NCBI GenBank assembly: GCA_037131655.1
Contig: JBAXQP010000016.1
Coordinates: 1 to 16,417 of the forward strand
From: a bacterium
Lineage (GTDB): Bacteria > Armatimonadota > Fimbriimonadia > Fimbriimonadales > JBAXQP01
DNA length: 16,417 bases
Reading direction: 5' to 3'
The notes beneath the pieces were generated by a model that saw only the letters and a list, made by a program, of their open reading frames with translations, made no database searches and was not told the origin of the DNA. The position numbers were made by a program, and so were the translations under genes. Position 1 is the first letter of the stretch, and every line of letters starts with the position of its first letter. Positions 1-6,101 of the stretch are shown piece after piece.

Positions 1-30
1 GTGTTTAAGACATACTTAATTCAAAAGCAG

Positions 31-200
31 GTATGGGGTGCAACCCCATACACCCGTAGGGTGTCATTCAGAGCCGAAGGCGTGGAATCTGTCTGGAAGT
101 CCCTTCGATATGCCGCGCTACGCTCGGCTGCTCAGGGTGAACGAAAAAGGGGATCCGCTTCCCTGAGCAAGCCGTTCAGGCATGAATTAAGGCTTACTCG
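31..200 (+). repeat. Interspersed intergenic repeat, copy A
   Basis: No gene is supported in 1-340; most of it is this repeat. It opens with a hairpin (stem 32-39 with 43-50, a run of four G against four C), followed by a second small hairpin (50-55 with 59-64, loop GTA). Then comes GTGTCATTC (61-69), the core GAATCTGTCTGGAAGTCCC (about 86-104), and a 9-bp perfect inverted repeat (129-137 with 161-169). The core and the stretch around GGATCCGCTT (151-160) recur in the same order and orientation at 16239-16345. Shorter relatives lie at 2961-3103 and 10180-10370. It has no transposase and no long open frame of credible composition, so it is best seen as a non-autonomous, REP- or MITE-like palindromic family. 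Outer limits are uncertain. Confidence 0.75.
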
Positions 201-258
201 ATTACAACGTAACGTTAAAGGCCAAACCCATCCGTCCTGATCCCCCAGCATCCTCTGA

Positions 259-288
259 TTGACAGGCGGGGGGGTGGGGTGCTACAAT
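259..288 (+). promoter_or_regulatory. Sigma-70 promoter of the efp-acc cluster with a G-rich spacer
   Basis: A perfect -35 box TTGACA (259-264) and a five-of-six -10 box TACAAT (283-288) are separated by 18 bases. The expected start of transcription is near 295, giving a leader of about 45 bases before efp. The spacer is almost all G, with seven in a row at 268-274 and four more at 276-279, which is unusual for a promoter spacer. No hairpin terminator is seen between the repeat and this promoter. The match is to consensus only. Confidence 0.7.
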
Positions 289-340
289 TTTGGGTGTAAA
301 TATAGTATAAAAGGTTCAATATCTGAGTTGGAGGGGCGCC

Positions 341-904
341 TTGATTGATACCAGTGATTTCCGTAATGGCATGCATATTATCCTCGATAGGGATATCTAT
401 ACAATCGTTGAGTTTCAACATGTGAAGCCCGGCAAGGGTGGGGCGTTTGTGCGTACTCGGCTCAAGAAATTGACTACAGGGCAGGCGCTTGAAAAGACCT
501 TCCGCGCTGGCGAGAAGATGGAACAGGCGATGGTCGAGCGCACGAAAATGGTTTACTTATATCGGCAAGGCGATGAATACGTCTTAATGGATCAGGAAAG
601 TTACGAACAGATACCGATCAGTATCGCGATGCTAGGCGATCAGGCGAAGTACCTCAAAGAAGAGATGGAATTGACCGTTCTCACCGGTGATGGCGTGATG
701 CTTGGGGTGGAAGCGCCCACTTTTGTTGAGTTGGAGGTTGTCGAGACCGATCCGACCTTCAAGGGCGATACAGTCTCCGGCGGCGGCAAACCCGCTAAGC
801 TGGAGACAGGCGCTATCATTAATGTTCCCTTCTTTGTTGAAGTTGGCGACGTAGTTAAGGTCGATACGCGCACGGATTCTTATCTTGAACGCGTGAAGAA
901 GTAA
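341..904 (+). CDS. efp: Translation elongation factor P
   Basis: EF-P binds ribosomes stalled at proline stretches, between the P and E sites, and helps peptide bond formation. The 187-residue length is typical. The three expected beta-barrel domains are present: KOW-like domain I (about 1-63), an OB domain (about 65-127) and the C-terminal OB domain (about 130-185), ending in the usual DTRTDSYLERVKK. The tip loop of domain I reads KPGKGGAFVR, with Lys32 where modified or unmodified lysine EF-Ps carry lysine. The start is TTG: it gives the family N-terminus (M)IDTSDFRNGM and has a strong ribosome binding site GGAGGGG at 330-336. It is the first gene of the cluster, 26 bases before the next gene, and lies directly behind the promoter at 259-288. 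No EpmA, EpmB or deoxyhypusine-type gene is in the window, so the modification state is unknown. Confidence 0.97.
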   Translation: MIDTSDFRNGMHIILDRDIYTIVEFQHVKPGKGGAFVRTRLKKLTTGQALEKTFRAGEKMEQAMVERTKMVYLYRQGDEYVLMDQESYEQIPISIAMLGDQAKYLKEEMELTVLTGDGVMLGVEAPTFVELEVVETDPTFKGDTVSGGGKPAKLETGAIINVPFFVEVGDVVKVDTRTDSYLERVKK

Positions 905-929
905 TAGGTTTCTTCTGCGGAGGAATTGA

Positions 930-2063
930 ATGAGAGGACCGTCCTCTTCGGACTATGAATCGGGGGAGTACGATCCACGCGCTCCTTGGCAACGTACACT
1001 TGACGATGTAGCGCGGTGGTTATTTTACATCTCACTAGGCGCGGCGTTTGGCGCGTTAGCCTATTTGGTATGGGCGATAGTCAACTTTGCCGGAGTGCCG
1101 GGTGATTTTCGTCCTGAAGATGCCGCTCGGCTTAAGAACGGCATAGCCCTCGTTGGTCAGGTTTATCTTCTCGCCACCATTATTCTCGTCCTTTCAGTCT
1201 CCTGGCTTTTCCATGAGAAAGACTTCGTTGGCTATATCTTTTTGGGGGCAGGTTGTGTTGTCTATTGGGGCTTGCCGTTTGTACTTCAAGCGCTTTTGCA
1301 AAAGCCCATCGGTGTTCACGCAAAGCCGCTGAGCGGAGCTGCTTTCGAACAGATACAGCTAGCCCTTTGGGTCTACTTAGTTCCGGCAATCTTTCTAATT
1401 ATTGCCGATCTTGTTAAGCGTATCGCTTTGGGGCCGAGTAGAGGGATGCGCGATTTAACTTATGGGGCAGGTCTTCTTAGAGAAGAGGACATCAAGCAGC
1501 GGTTCCTAGGTAAGTGTTGGCAGCTTCCTTTTTGCACCAAAAATATGCGGATGCGGTGCCCGATTTATCACGCGAGGCGCCATTGCTGGCGGGAGAAGGT
1601 TGGATGTTTGTGCGAACCTAACAGCATTCGCGAGGCAATGAAAAACGTAACGGTTTTCACGCGTGATAGGGAGACGAATGCACATTTCATCCCATACAAT
1701 CGTATCTTGGGCGGACCGGCTAAGCGCGAACGCTGCCGCAATTGTGCGATATACGAATCTCATCAGCTTCAAAAGTATCAGGTGCTGTCCCCGATAGCTA
1801 TTTTTGCGGTGATCGCTTTGGCCTATCTAAAGCACAGTTTTCTTCTTACCGTCATGGTTGGATGGTTGGGCAAAATTGACCAACTCATGAGGCATTTGTC
1901 GATATTTCCTTCGCAACAGAATACAAAAGGGGCGGAAACTATGGCGGATATGATGCAAAATGCAAGTTGGGCTGCCGAATTGATGTACTTGTGTTTGGTA
2001 TTGTTAGCCGTGTCGTACTCAATCAAGGGTCTTGAATGGCTCATGTTTAAGGTGCAGATTTAA
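930..2063 (+). CDS. Polytopic membrane protein with a cytoplasmic Cys-Trp rich domain, function unknown
   Basis: I do not recognise a named family for the whole protein (377 residues). Hydrophobic segments lie at about 31-55, 71-94, 98-123, 140-163, 286-311 and 350-372, so six membrane helices are likely. The positive residues after helix 4 place the large 164-285 loop in the cytoplasm. That loop carries Cys196, 202, 210, 219, 226 and 228, with Cys-Trp pairs at 196-197 and 219-220 and a CP at 210-211, then CxxC at 269-272. This layout resembles the small 'two-CW' cysteine motif seen in other bacterial proteins. Zinc or an iron-sulphur cluster is possible, but neither can be decided from sequence. 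The start ATG has GGAGG at 919-923. The stop overlaps the accB-like start by one base (TAATG), so the two are probably translationally coupled. A role linked to fatty acid or lipid synthesis is only suggested by context. Confidence 0.85.
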   Translation: MRGPSSSDYESGEYDPRAPWQRTLDDVARWLFYISLGAAFGALAYLVWAIVNFAGVPGDFRPEDAARLKNGIALVGQVYLLATIILVLSVSWLFHEKDFVGYIFLGAGCVVYWGLPFVLQALLQKPIGVHAKPLSGAAFEQIQLALWVYLVPAIFLIIADLVKRIALGPSRGMRDLTYGAGLLREEDIKQRFLGKCWQLPFCTKNMRMRCPIYHARRHCWREKVGCLCEPNSIREAMKNVTVFTRDRETNAHFIPYNRILGGPAKRERCRNCAIYESHQLQKYQVLSPIAIFAVIALAYLKHSFLLTVMVGWLGKIDQLMRHLSIFPSQQNTKGAETMADMMQNASWAAELMYLCLVLLAVSYSIKGLEWLMFKVQI

Positions 2064-2482
2064 TGAAAGCGGATTTGAACAAAATTGAAGCTCTCGTGAA
2101 GATAGCCGAGGAAGCAGATTTGAGCGAAGTAAGTGTGACGGCTCCAAGTGGGAAAGTGGTGATCAAACGACTTCGAACCGCCTTTGAGTCCGTCGTGAGC
2201 GATCCGGAGCAGGCGCCGATTGAACTTGAATATGAACCTGAAACGGCGCATGTCGTCCCGATCGAGGTTGTAGCTCCGATGGTTGGTTTCTTCCGACCTA
2301 CTGCTGATCCTATCATGGTAGGGGATGAGTTGGACCCGGGTGACGTCGTGGGTTATATCGAATCGCTGACTTTGATGAATGAGATTACAGTTACAGAGGG
2401 TGGGCGAGTCGTTGATATTCTGGTCGAACCTGGCGCGGCTGTGGAATATGGTCAGCCATTGTTCTTGTTGGAACCCGAGTAA
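2063..2482 (+). CDS. accB: BCCP-like subunit of acetyl-CoA carboxylase lacking the biotinyl lysine
   Basis: The biotin carboxyl carrier protein normally carries biotin between the carboxylase AccC and the transferase AccAD in malonyl-CoA synthesis. This 139-residue protein has the full layout: an N-terminal helix (1-20), a short acidic linker (about 42-62), and a biotinyl-like domain (66-138) with APMVGFF (71-77), a thumb-like insertion (78-88) and a normal C-terminal hairpin ending PLFLLEPE. At the hairpin where the family has E-A/S-M-K-M/L-M, it reads E-S-L-T-L-M-N-E (100-107). Thr103 (codon ACT, 2369-2371) therefore replaces the lysine that receives biotin. Two base changes would be needed to restore lysine. 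The frame is intact, so this looks like a conserved non-biotinylated homologue and not a decayed gene. The nearest analogy known to me is the plant BADC proteins. It overlaps the upstream gene by one base. The symbol marks homology only. Confidence 0.85.
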   Translation: MKADLNKIEALVKIAEEADLSEVSVTAPSGKVVIKRLRTAFESVVSDPEQAPIELEYEPETAHVVPIEVVAPMVGFFRPTADPIMVGDELDPGDVVGYIESLTLMNEITVTEGGRVVDILVEPGAAVEYGQPLFLLEPE

Positions 2483-2497
2483 CTTGGAGGAAACAAT

Positions 2498-2872
2498 ATG
2501 AAGAACGAGCGTGGTTCGTCATTGGTTGGTATGCTTGTCGCGTTGGCTGTTATCGCAGTAATGGTTTCCGTGTTCTACATCTACAAGCCATTTAGCCAAA
2601 CACCGGCTATCAACGTGAAGGGCAGCACGAAGCAAACTCAAGTTGGGCAAGCAATGGATAAGGGACGGGAAGGAAGTTGTGTAAATAACCTTTCCCAAAT
2701 CAAAGCCGGTCTCGAGGTTATTAAGGTAGACGGTGATCTCCCGCCTGATCTAGATGGGCTGAAAAGGGCGCTTAAATTTCCTGATAGCATGTTCGTATGC
2801 CCTGTCAATGGGCAACCCTATAGCTACAATCCTCAAATCGGCGAGGTACACTGTCCAAACGGCCACGGGTAG
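2498..2872 (+). CDS. Small pilin-like or pseudopilin-like exported protein
   Basis: This 124-residue protein has a short charged N-terminus (MKNER), then Gly6-Ser7 and a hydrophobic helix (about 9-29), as in a type IV prepilin cleaved after glycine. The usual Glu at mature position 5 is absent: Gly11 stands there, as can occur in minor pseudopilins. The soluble part has Cys61, and a C-terminal pair Cys101-Pro and Cys119-Pro framing PYSYNPQIG. A disulphide or a small metal site is possible. Ribosome binding site GGAGG (2485-2489) stands 8 bases before ATG. The gene begins 15 bases after the accB-like gene and so belongs to its operon, although its link with carboxylase is unclear. An alternative is a plain membrane-anchored protein with no role in pilus or secretion assembly. 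No prepilin peptidase or assembly ATPase is in the window. Confidence 0.75.
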   Translation: MKNERGSSLVGMLVALAVIAVMVSVFYIYKPFSQTPAINVKGSTKQTQVGQAMDKGREGSCVNNLSQIKAGLEVIKVDGDLPPDLDGLKRALKFPDSMFVCPVNGQPYSYNPQIGEVHCPNGHG

Positions 2873-2924
2873 TTATTGGGATAGAAGCAAGAAGCAAGAG
2901 CAGGCTAAAGAATGATCTAGCCAA

Positions 2925-3105
2925 TTTCCCCCTTTCCAAGGGGGAATACAAAGGGGTCTTAGGGGGCCAGGGGGCGAAGCCCCCTACACGCCGTAGCTTT
3001 AGCGTAGGCGTGTCATTCCAAGCTTGTCGAGGTATCTTCCGTAAGACCCTTCGACTACGCTCAGGGTGACGTGCCTATGGCACGTAAAGCTACTGAAGCA
3101 TCGAA
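2925..3105 (+). repeat. Interspersed intergenic repeat, copy B, with four hairpins
   Basis: This block fills most of the 266 bases between the pilin-like gene and accC. It holds a run of hairpins: 2926-2932 with 2940-2946; 2969-2975 with 2979-2985 (AGGGGGC, loop GAA); 2986-2992 with 3007-3013 (ACACGCC with GGCGTGT); and 3070-3075 with 3079-3084 (CGTGCC, loop TAT). GTGTCATTC at 3010-3018 and CCCTTCGACTACGCTCAGGG (3047-3066) link it to the copies at 31-200 and 16239 onward. GAAGCATCG (3095-3103) is shared with the copy between nuoI and nuoJ. The G/C hairpins lack a following T run, so they are poor intrinsic terminators. Confidence 0.7.
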
Positions 3106-3138
3106 ATCTGATTAGATGCTAATTGAGAGAAAGAAATA

Positions 3139-4515
3139 ATGTTTGAAAAGATACTTATTGCTAATAGGGGAGAGATCGCGGTTCGAGTGATACGGGCTTG
3201 CCGCGAAATGGGGATTAAGAGCGTTGCGATTTATTCGGAAGCAGACGCTAATTCGCTTCATGCGCGTTTGGCGGATGAGAGTGTTTGTGTCGGGCCTGGG
3301 CCTAATCAAGAAAGCTATATGAATATCGGTAACGTGCTTATGGCCGCGATGGTCACCGGCGCTGAGGCAATTCATCCTGGATATGCCTATTTCTCCGAGC
3401 AATCCCAGTTCGCTGAGGCATGCGCATCCTCCAACATCAAATTTATCGGCCCCTCCCCAAAGGCTATTGGGCTTATGGGCGAAAAGGCAAAGGCCCGTGA
3501 AGTGGTTTCGGTTGCAGGCGCGCCGGTTATTCCCGGAACTGATGGGGTTGTGCTCAACGAACAAGAGGCGGTCAAGGAAGCGAACAAGATTGGCTATCCG
3601 ATTTTAGTGAAAGCATCGGCTGGTGGCGGTGGTCGCGGTATTCGTCGAGTCGATGCTGAAGAAGAGCTACCCAAAGCCCTTCGCTTAGCTCAACAAGAAG
3701 CCCTTTCATGCTTTGGTGATGGCGATGTCTATCTCGAAAAGTGCCTCGTTGATCCCCGCCATGTTGAAATTCAAATATTGGCCGATGAGCATGGCAATAC
3801 AATCTATTTGGGAGAGCGTGAATGTTCGATCCAGAACATGCGTCACCAGAAAATAATCGAAGAGGCGCCTGCGGTTGGGATGACCCCTGAGCTTAGGAAA
3901 CGTATGGGTGAAGCGGCTGTCAAAGCTGCCCGGGCGGTTAATTACGCGAATGCAGGCACTGTTGAATTTTTATTGGATTCAACCGGCGACTTCTATTTTC
4001 TGGAGATGAATACCCGGCTTCAAGTCGAGCATCCGGTTACGGAAATGGTTACCGGTCTTGACCTTGTGAAGTTGCAAATTAGAGTTGCTTTTGGTGAAAT
4101 GCTTCCGCTTGTGCAGGAAGATATAAACCTCAATGGACATGCCATTGAGGTTCGAATCAATGCTGTTGACCCTGACAATGAGTTCGCGCCATCGGCTGGG
4201 AGAATTAATGAATGGATCGAGCCTGGTGGCCCCGGAATACGTATTGATTCTTATGTCTATGCAGGCTACGAAGTGCCGCCCTATTACGATGCGATGATCG
4301 CTAAAATGATCGTTCATGCCGAAGACCGACCGGCGGCGATTGCACGGCTAAGAAGAGCTTTGCGTGAGTTTGTTGTTACAGGGATTAAGACGAACCTACC
4401 GTTCCTCAGGCAGTTAGTTGAGGTTGAGGATTATATCCAAGGTAATCTCTCAACCGGTCTGGTGGGACGTCTTTTCAAGAATGGGAATAATGGAAGTATT
4501 GCGGTCAGGAGCTAG
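3139..4515 (+). CDS. accC: Biotin carboxylase subunit of acetyl-CoA carboxylase
   Basis: AccC uses ATP and bicarbonate to carboxylate biotin held on a carrier protein, the first half of malonyl-CoA synthesis. The 458-residue chain has the N-terminal domain (MFEKILIANRGEIAVR), the ATP-grasp glycine loop GGGGRG (162-167) after Lys158, HVEIQ (208-212), and the catalytic EMNTRLQVEHP (289-299). The C-terminal domain ends in the usual GIKTNLPF and DY/GNLSTG region. All main catalytic residues are kept. At 229-238 it reads CSIQNMRHQK, one residue longer than the E. coli CSMQRRHQK loop. No carboxyltransferase or second carrier domain is fused to it. It starts 266 bases after the pilin-like gene across a repeat block, with only a weak binding site (GAGAG, 3125-3129), and is followed after 2 bases by nusB. 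Given the lysine-less carrier upstream, its real biotin partner may be encoded elsewhere. Confidence 0.97.
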   Translation: MFEKILIANRGEIAVRVIRACREMGIKSVAIYSEADANSLHARLADESVCVGPGPNQESYMNIGNVLMAAMVTGAEAIHPGYAYFSEQSQFAEACASSNIKFIGPSPKAIGLMGEKAKAREVVSVAGAPVIPGTDGVVLNEQEAVKEANKIGYPILVKASAGGGGRGIRRVDAEEELPKALRLAQQEALSCFGDGDVYLEKCLVDPRHVEIQILADEHGNTIYLGERECSIQNMRHQKIIEEAPAVGMTPELRKRMGEAAVKAARAVNYANAGTVEFLLDSTGDFYFLEMNTRLQVEHPVTEMVTGLDLVKLQIRVAFGEMLPLVQEDINLNGHAIEVRINAVDPDNEFAPSAGRINEWIEPGGPGIRIDSYVYAGYEVPPYYDAMIAKMIVHAEDRPAAIARLRRALREFVVTGIKTNLPFLRQLVEVEDYIQGNLSTGLVGRLFKNGNNGSIAVRS

Positions 4516-4517
4516 GT

Positions 4518-4949
4518 ATGCCAATCCGATCGAGACGTGTTGCCCGAGAATGGATATTAAAAATCCTATATGAAATCGATATAGCGAAAAAGAATCCGCT
4601 TGAAGCTGTTGCAGATGAGATTGAAGAGGAGCCATTAGATAAAGATACCGCTGATTTTGTAAAGCAGTTGGTCGAAGGGGTTTCTCAGCATCGTGAGGAG
4701 TTGGATAAGAGAATAGCTTCACTATCTCATGAGTGGGCGCTTGATCGACAGCCTGTGGTTGATCGTAATATTCTTAGAATGTGCAGTTATGAAATCCTCT
4801 ATTGTCCCGGTGTTCCACCTGCGGCGGCAATCAATGAAGCTGTTGAATTGGCAAAGAAATACAGCACTGCCGAATCGGGTCGGTTTGTAAATGGCGTTTT
4901 AGGGGCATTGCTTGATAGTCTCGCACCTGAAGAAAAAGCGCATCTCTAG
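4518..4949 (+). CDS. nusB: Transcription antitermination factor NusB
   Basis: NusB joins NusE (ribosomal protein S10) on boxA RNA and prevents early termination in rRNA operons. At 143 residues it has normal size and is all-helical in pattern. Family signatures are the N-terminal RRVAREWILKILYEID (6-21), DRNILRMCSYEIL (82-94) and the C-terminal AINEAVELAKKYS (104-116) with RFVNGVLGALLD (122-133). ATG at 4518 is 2 bases after the accC stop, so translation is probably coupled; no strong separate binding site is seen. The accC-nusB-folD order is conserved in Firmicutes and supports the call. The final residues after 133 are variable in the family. Confidence 0.95.
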   Translation: MPIRSRRVAREWILKILYEIDIAKKNPLEAVADEIEEEPLDKDTADFVKQLVEGVSQHREELDKRIASLSHEWALDRQPVVDRNILRMCSYEILYCPGVPPAAAINEAVELAKKYSTAESGRFVNGVLGALLDSLAPEEKAHL

Positions 4950-4971
4950 CGCGTAAGGATTGAAGGAGCTT

Positions 4972-5826
4972 ATGGAAACAAAGATACTCGATGGAACAAC
5001 AACATCAAAAGTAATTCGCGAGCAGATAAAAGAACGCATCGCTAAATTGAATGCTAATGGAGTTTCAGTAACCCTTGCAGCGGTGCTCGTTGGCGATGAC
5101 CCTGCTTCACATACCTATGTGAAGATGAAAACTCGTCAGTGTGAGGCTGTTGGTATAGGTTCGCAGACCTATATCCTACCGGCCAGCGCTACACAAGAAG
5201 AGGTTGAAACACTTGTCAAGCGTCTAAGCGATGATCCTGACGTGACCGGTATTCTCGTTCAACATCCGCTTCCGAAGGGGCTTGATGAGTATTCAGTACT
5301 GGCCGCCATCAGTCCCGCTAAAGACATCGATGGAATATCTCCCTTTTCACTGGGAGCGCTAGTGGCAAATAAAGTTGCTTTCGAAGCTGCCACACCTAAA
5401 GGTATTATTGCGCTGCTCGAGCATTATCAGCTTCCTATTGAAGGCCAACGCGTCGTCATCATTGGCCGTAGCGTCATTTTAGGCAAGCCTTTGGCATTAA
5501 TGATGATGAACCGCCACGCCACTGTCACCGTTTGCCACACCCGCACCAAAGATATCAAAGCAATCTCACGTGAAGCTGATATTTTGGTCGTAGCTGCAGG
5601 TCGACCGGAGCTAGTGAATGCCGAATGGATCAAACCCGGCGCAGTAGTTATCGATGCTGGCTATAACAAAGTCGAAGGCCGCCAGGGTGACGTCGGTGAC
5701 GTTGACTACGAATCCGCCAAGCAAGTCGCCAGTTGGATAACCCCCGTCCCCGGCGGAGTAGGCCCCATGACCATAGCCATGCTCCTCACCAACACTACCG
5801 ACGCCGCCGAGCAAAAAACGATATAG
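4972..5826 (+). CDS. folD: Bifunctional methylenetetrahydrofolate dehydrogenase / methenyltetrahydrofolate cyclohydrolase
   Basis: FolD interconverts 5,10-methylene-, 5,10-methenyl- and 10-formyl-tetrahydrofolate with NADP, supplying one-carbon units for purines and initiator tRNA. The 284-residue chain shows catalytic Tyr49 and Lys53 in YVKMK, VQHPLP (96-101), KDIDG (117-121), the nucleotide loop IGRSVILGKP (164-173), and the C-terminal PVPGGVGPMT (258-267). The common PCTPxG is here AATPKG (139-144), losing the cysteine but keeping the TP. I chose ATG 4972, which has AAGGAG at 4963-4968 and gives the family N-terminus METKILDG. An upstream in-frame TTG at 4960 has no usable binding site and would add only four residues. 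It lies 22 bases after nusB and closes the first gene block. Third codon positions become markedly C-rich in its last 60 codons. Confidence 0.96.
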   Translation: METKILDGTTTSKVIREQIKERIAKLNANGVSVTLAAVLVGDDPASHTYVKMKTRQCEAVGIGSQTYILPASATQEEVETLVKRLSDDPDVTGILVQHPLPKGLDEYSVLAAISPAKDIDGISPFSLGALVANKVAFEAATPKGIIALLEHYQLPIEGQRVVIIGRSVILGKPLALMMMNRHATVTVCHTRTKDIKAISREADILVVAAGRPELVNAEWIKPGAVVIDAGYNKVEGRQGDVGDVDYESAKQVASWITPVPGGVGPMTIAMLLTNTTDAAEQKTI

Positions 5827-6030
5827 GAATATCTGATGTGTAAGAGGGAGCTAAGAGGGTATTGCAGATCCCTCAACCCTCTCAATGGTAAAGGGGGACT
5901 TTACGTATCTCTTTTTAGATATATCCTGTCCTGAACTAACTAAACTTGAACTTAAGCTACGGTTGGCTTTGTGAAATATCGCACAATACTTATTATAGAT
6001 AACAAAATAGATCGCATGGGATAGAACCTA
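5827..6030. other. Non-coding stretch after folD with competing hairpins
   Basis: No credible gene is visible here. Two small hairpins compete for overlapping sequence: 5844-5849 (GAGGGA) with 5869-5874 (TCCCTC), and 5854-5860 (AGAGGGT) with 5876-5882 (ACCCTCT). A run of five T lies at 5912-5916, within a weak third stem (5906-5910 with 5917-5921), about 30 bases beyond the second hairpin. This is too far for a standard terminator. The arrangement could serve as a weak terminator for the folD transcript or be chance in a purine-rich stretch. The remainder to 6030 is AT-rich with no clear structure. Confidence 0.35.
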
Positions 6031-6060
6031 TTGACGGATGAGGGTGAAAAGGTGTAGGAT
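6031..6060 (+). promoter_or_regulatory. Candidate sigma-70 promoter of the nuo operon
   Basis: TTGACG (6031-6036, five of six to consensus) and TAGGAT (6055-6060, four of six) are separated by 18 bases. They lie 41 bases ahead of the nuoA start, giving a plausible leader of about 35 bases. This is the only reasonable match in the 275-base gap between folD and nuoA and fits the start of a new functional block. It is an inference from consensus match and position. Confidence 0.45.
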
Positions 6061-6101
6061 TAAACAGCAAAGTAAGAATACTGACTTTGTGAGCTTGTAT
6101 T

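Noticed and set aside
1..240. Open frame of 79 codons at the window start, + strand
   Set aside because: It runs through the interspersed repeat and its hairpins, has no binding site and no protein-like pattern. The same sequence recurs in non-coding gaps.
2063..2482. Reading the accB homologue as a pseudogene or sequencing error because of the missing lysine
   Set aside because: The frame is intact and domain residues are kept, and at least two base changes separate ACT from a lysine codon, so a single error cannot explain it.
2969..2985. G/C hairpin as an intrinsic terminator before accC
   Set aside because: There is no T run after the stem, and the same hairpin type occurs as part of the repeat at other sites, including inside the nuo operon.
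3112..3564. Antisense open frame of 150 codons over the accC start
   Set aside because: It lies opposite accC, which is certain; its product shows no domain pattern and is explained as a shadow of accC codon use.
4960..4971. TTG at 4960 as the folD start
   Set aside because: It has no usable binding site, while ATG 4972 has AAGGAG just upstream and gives the family-typical N-terminus.
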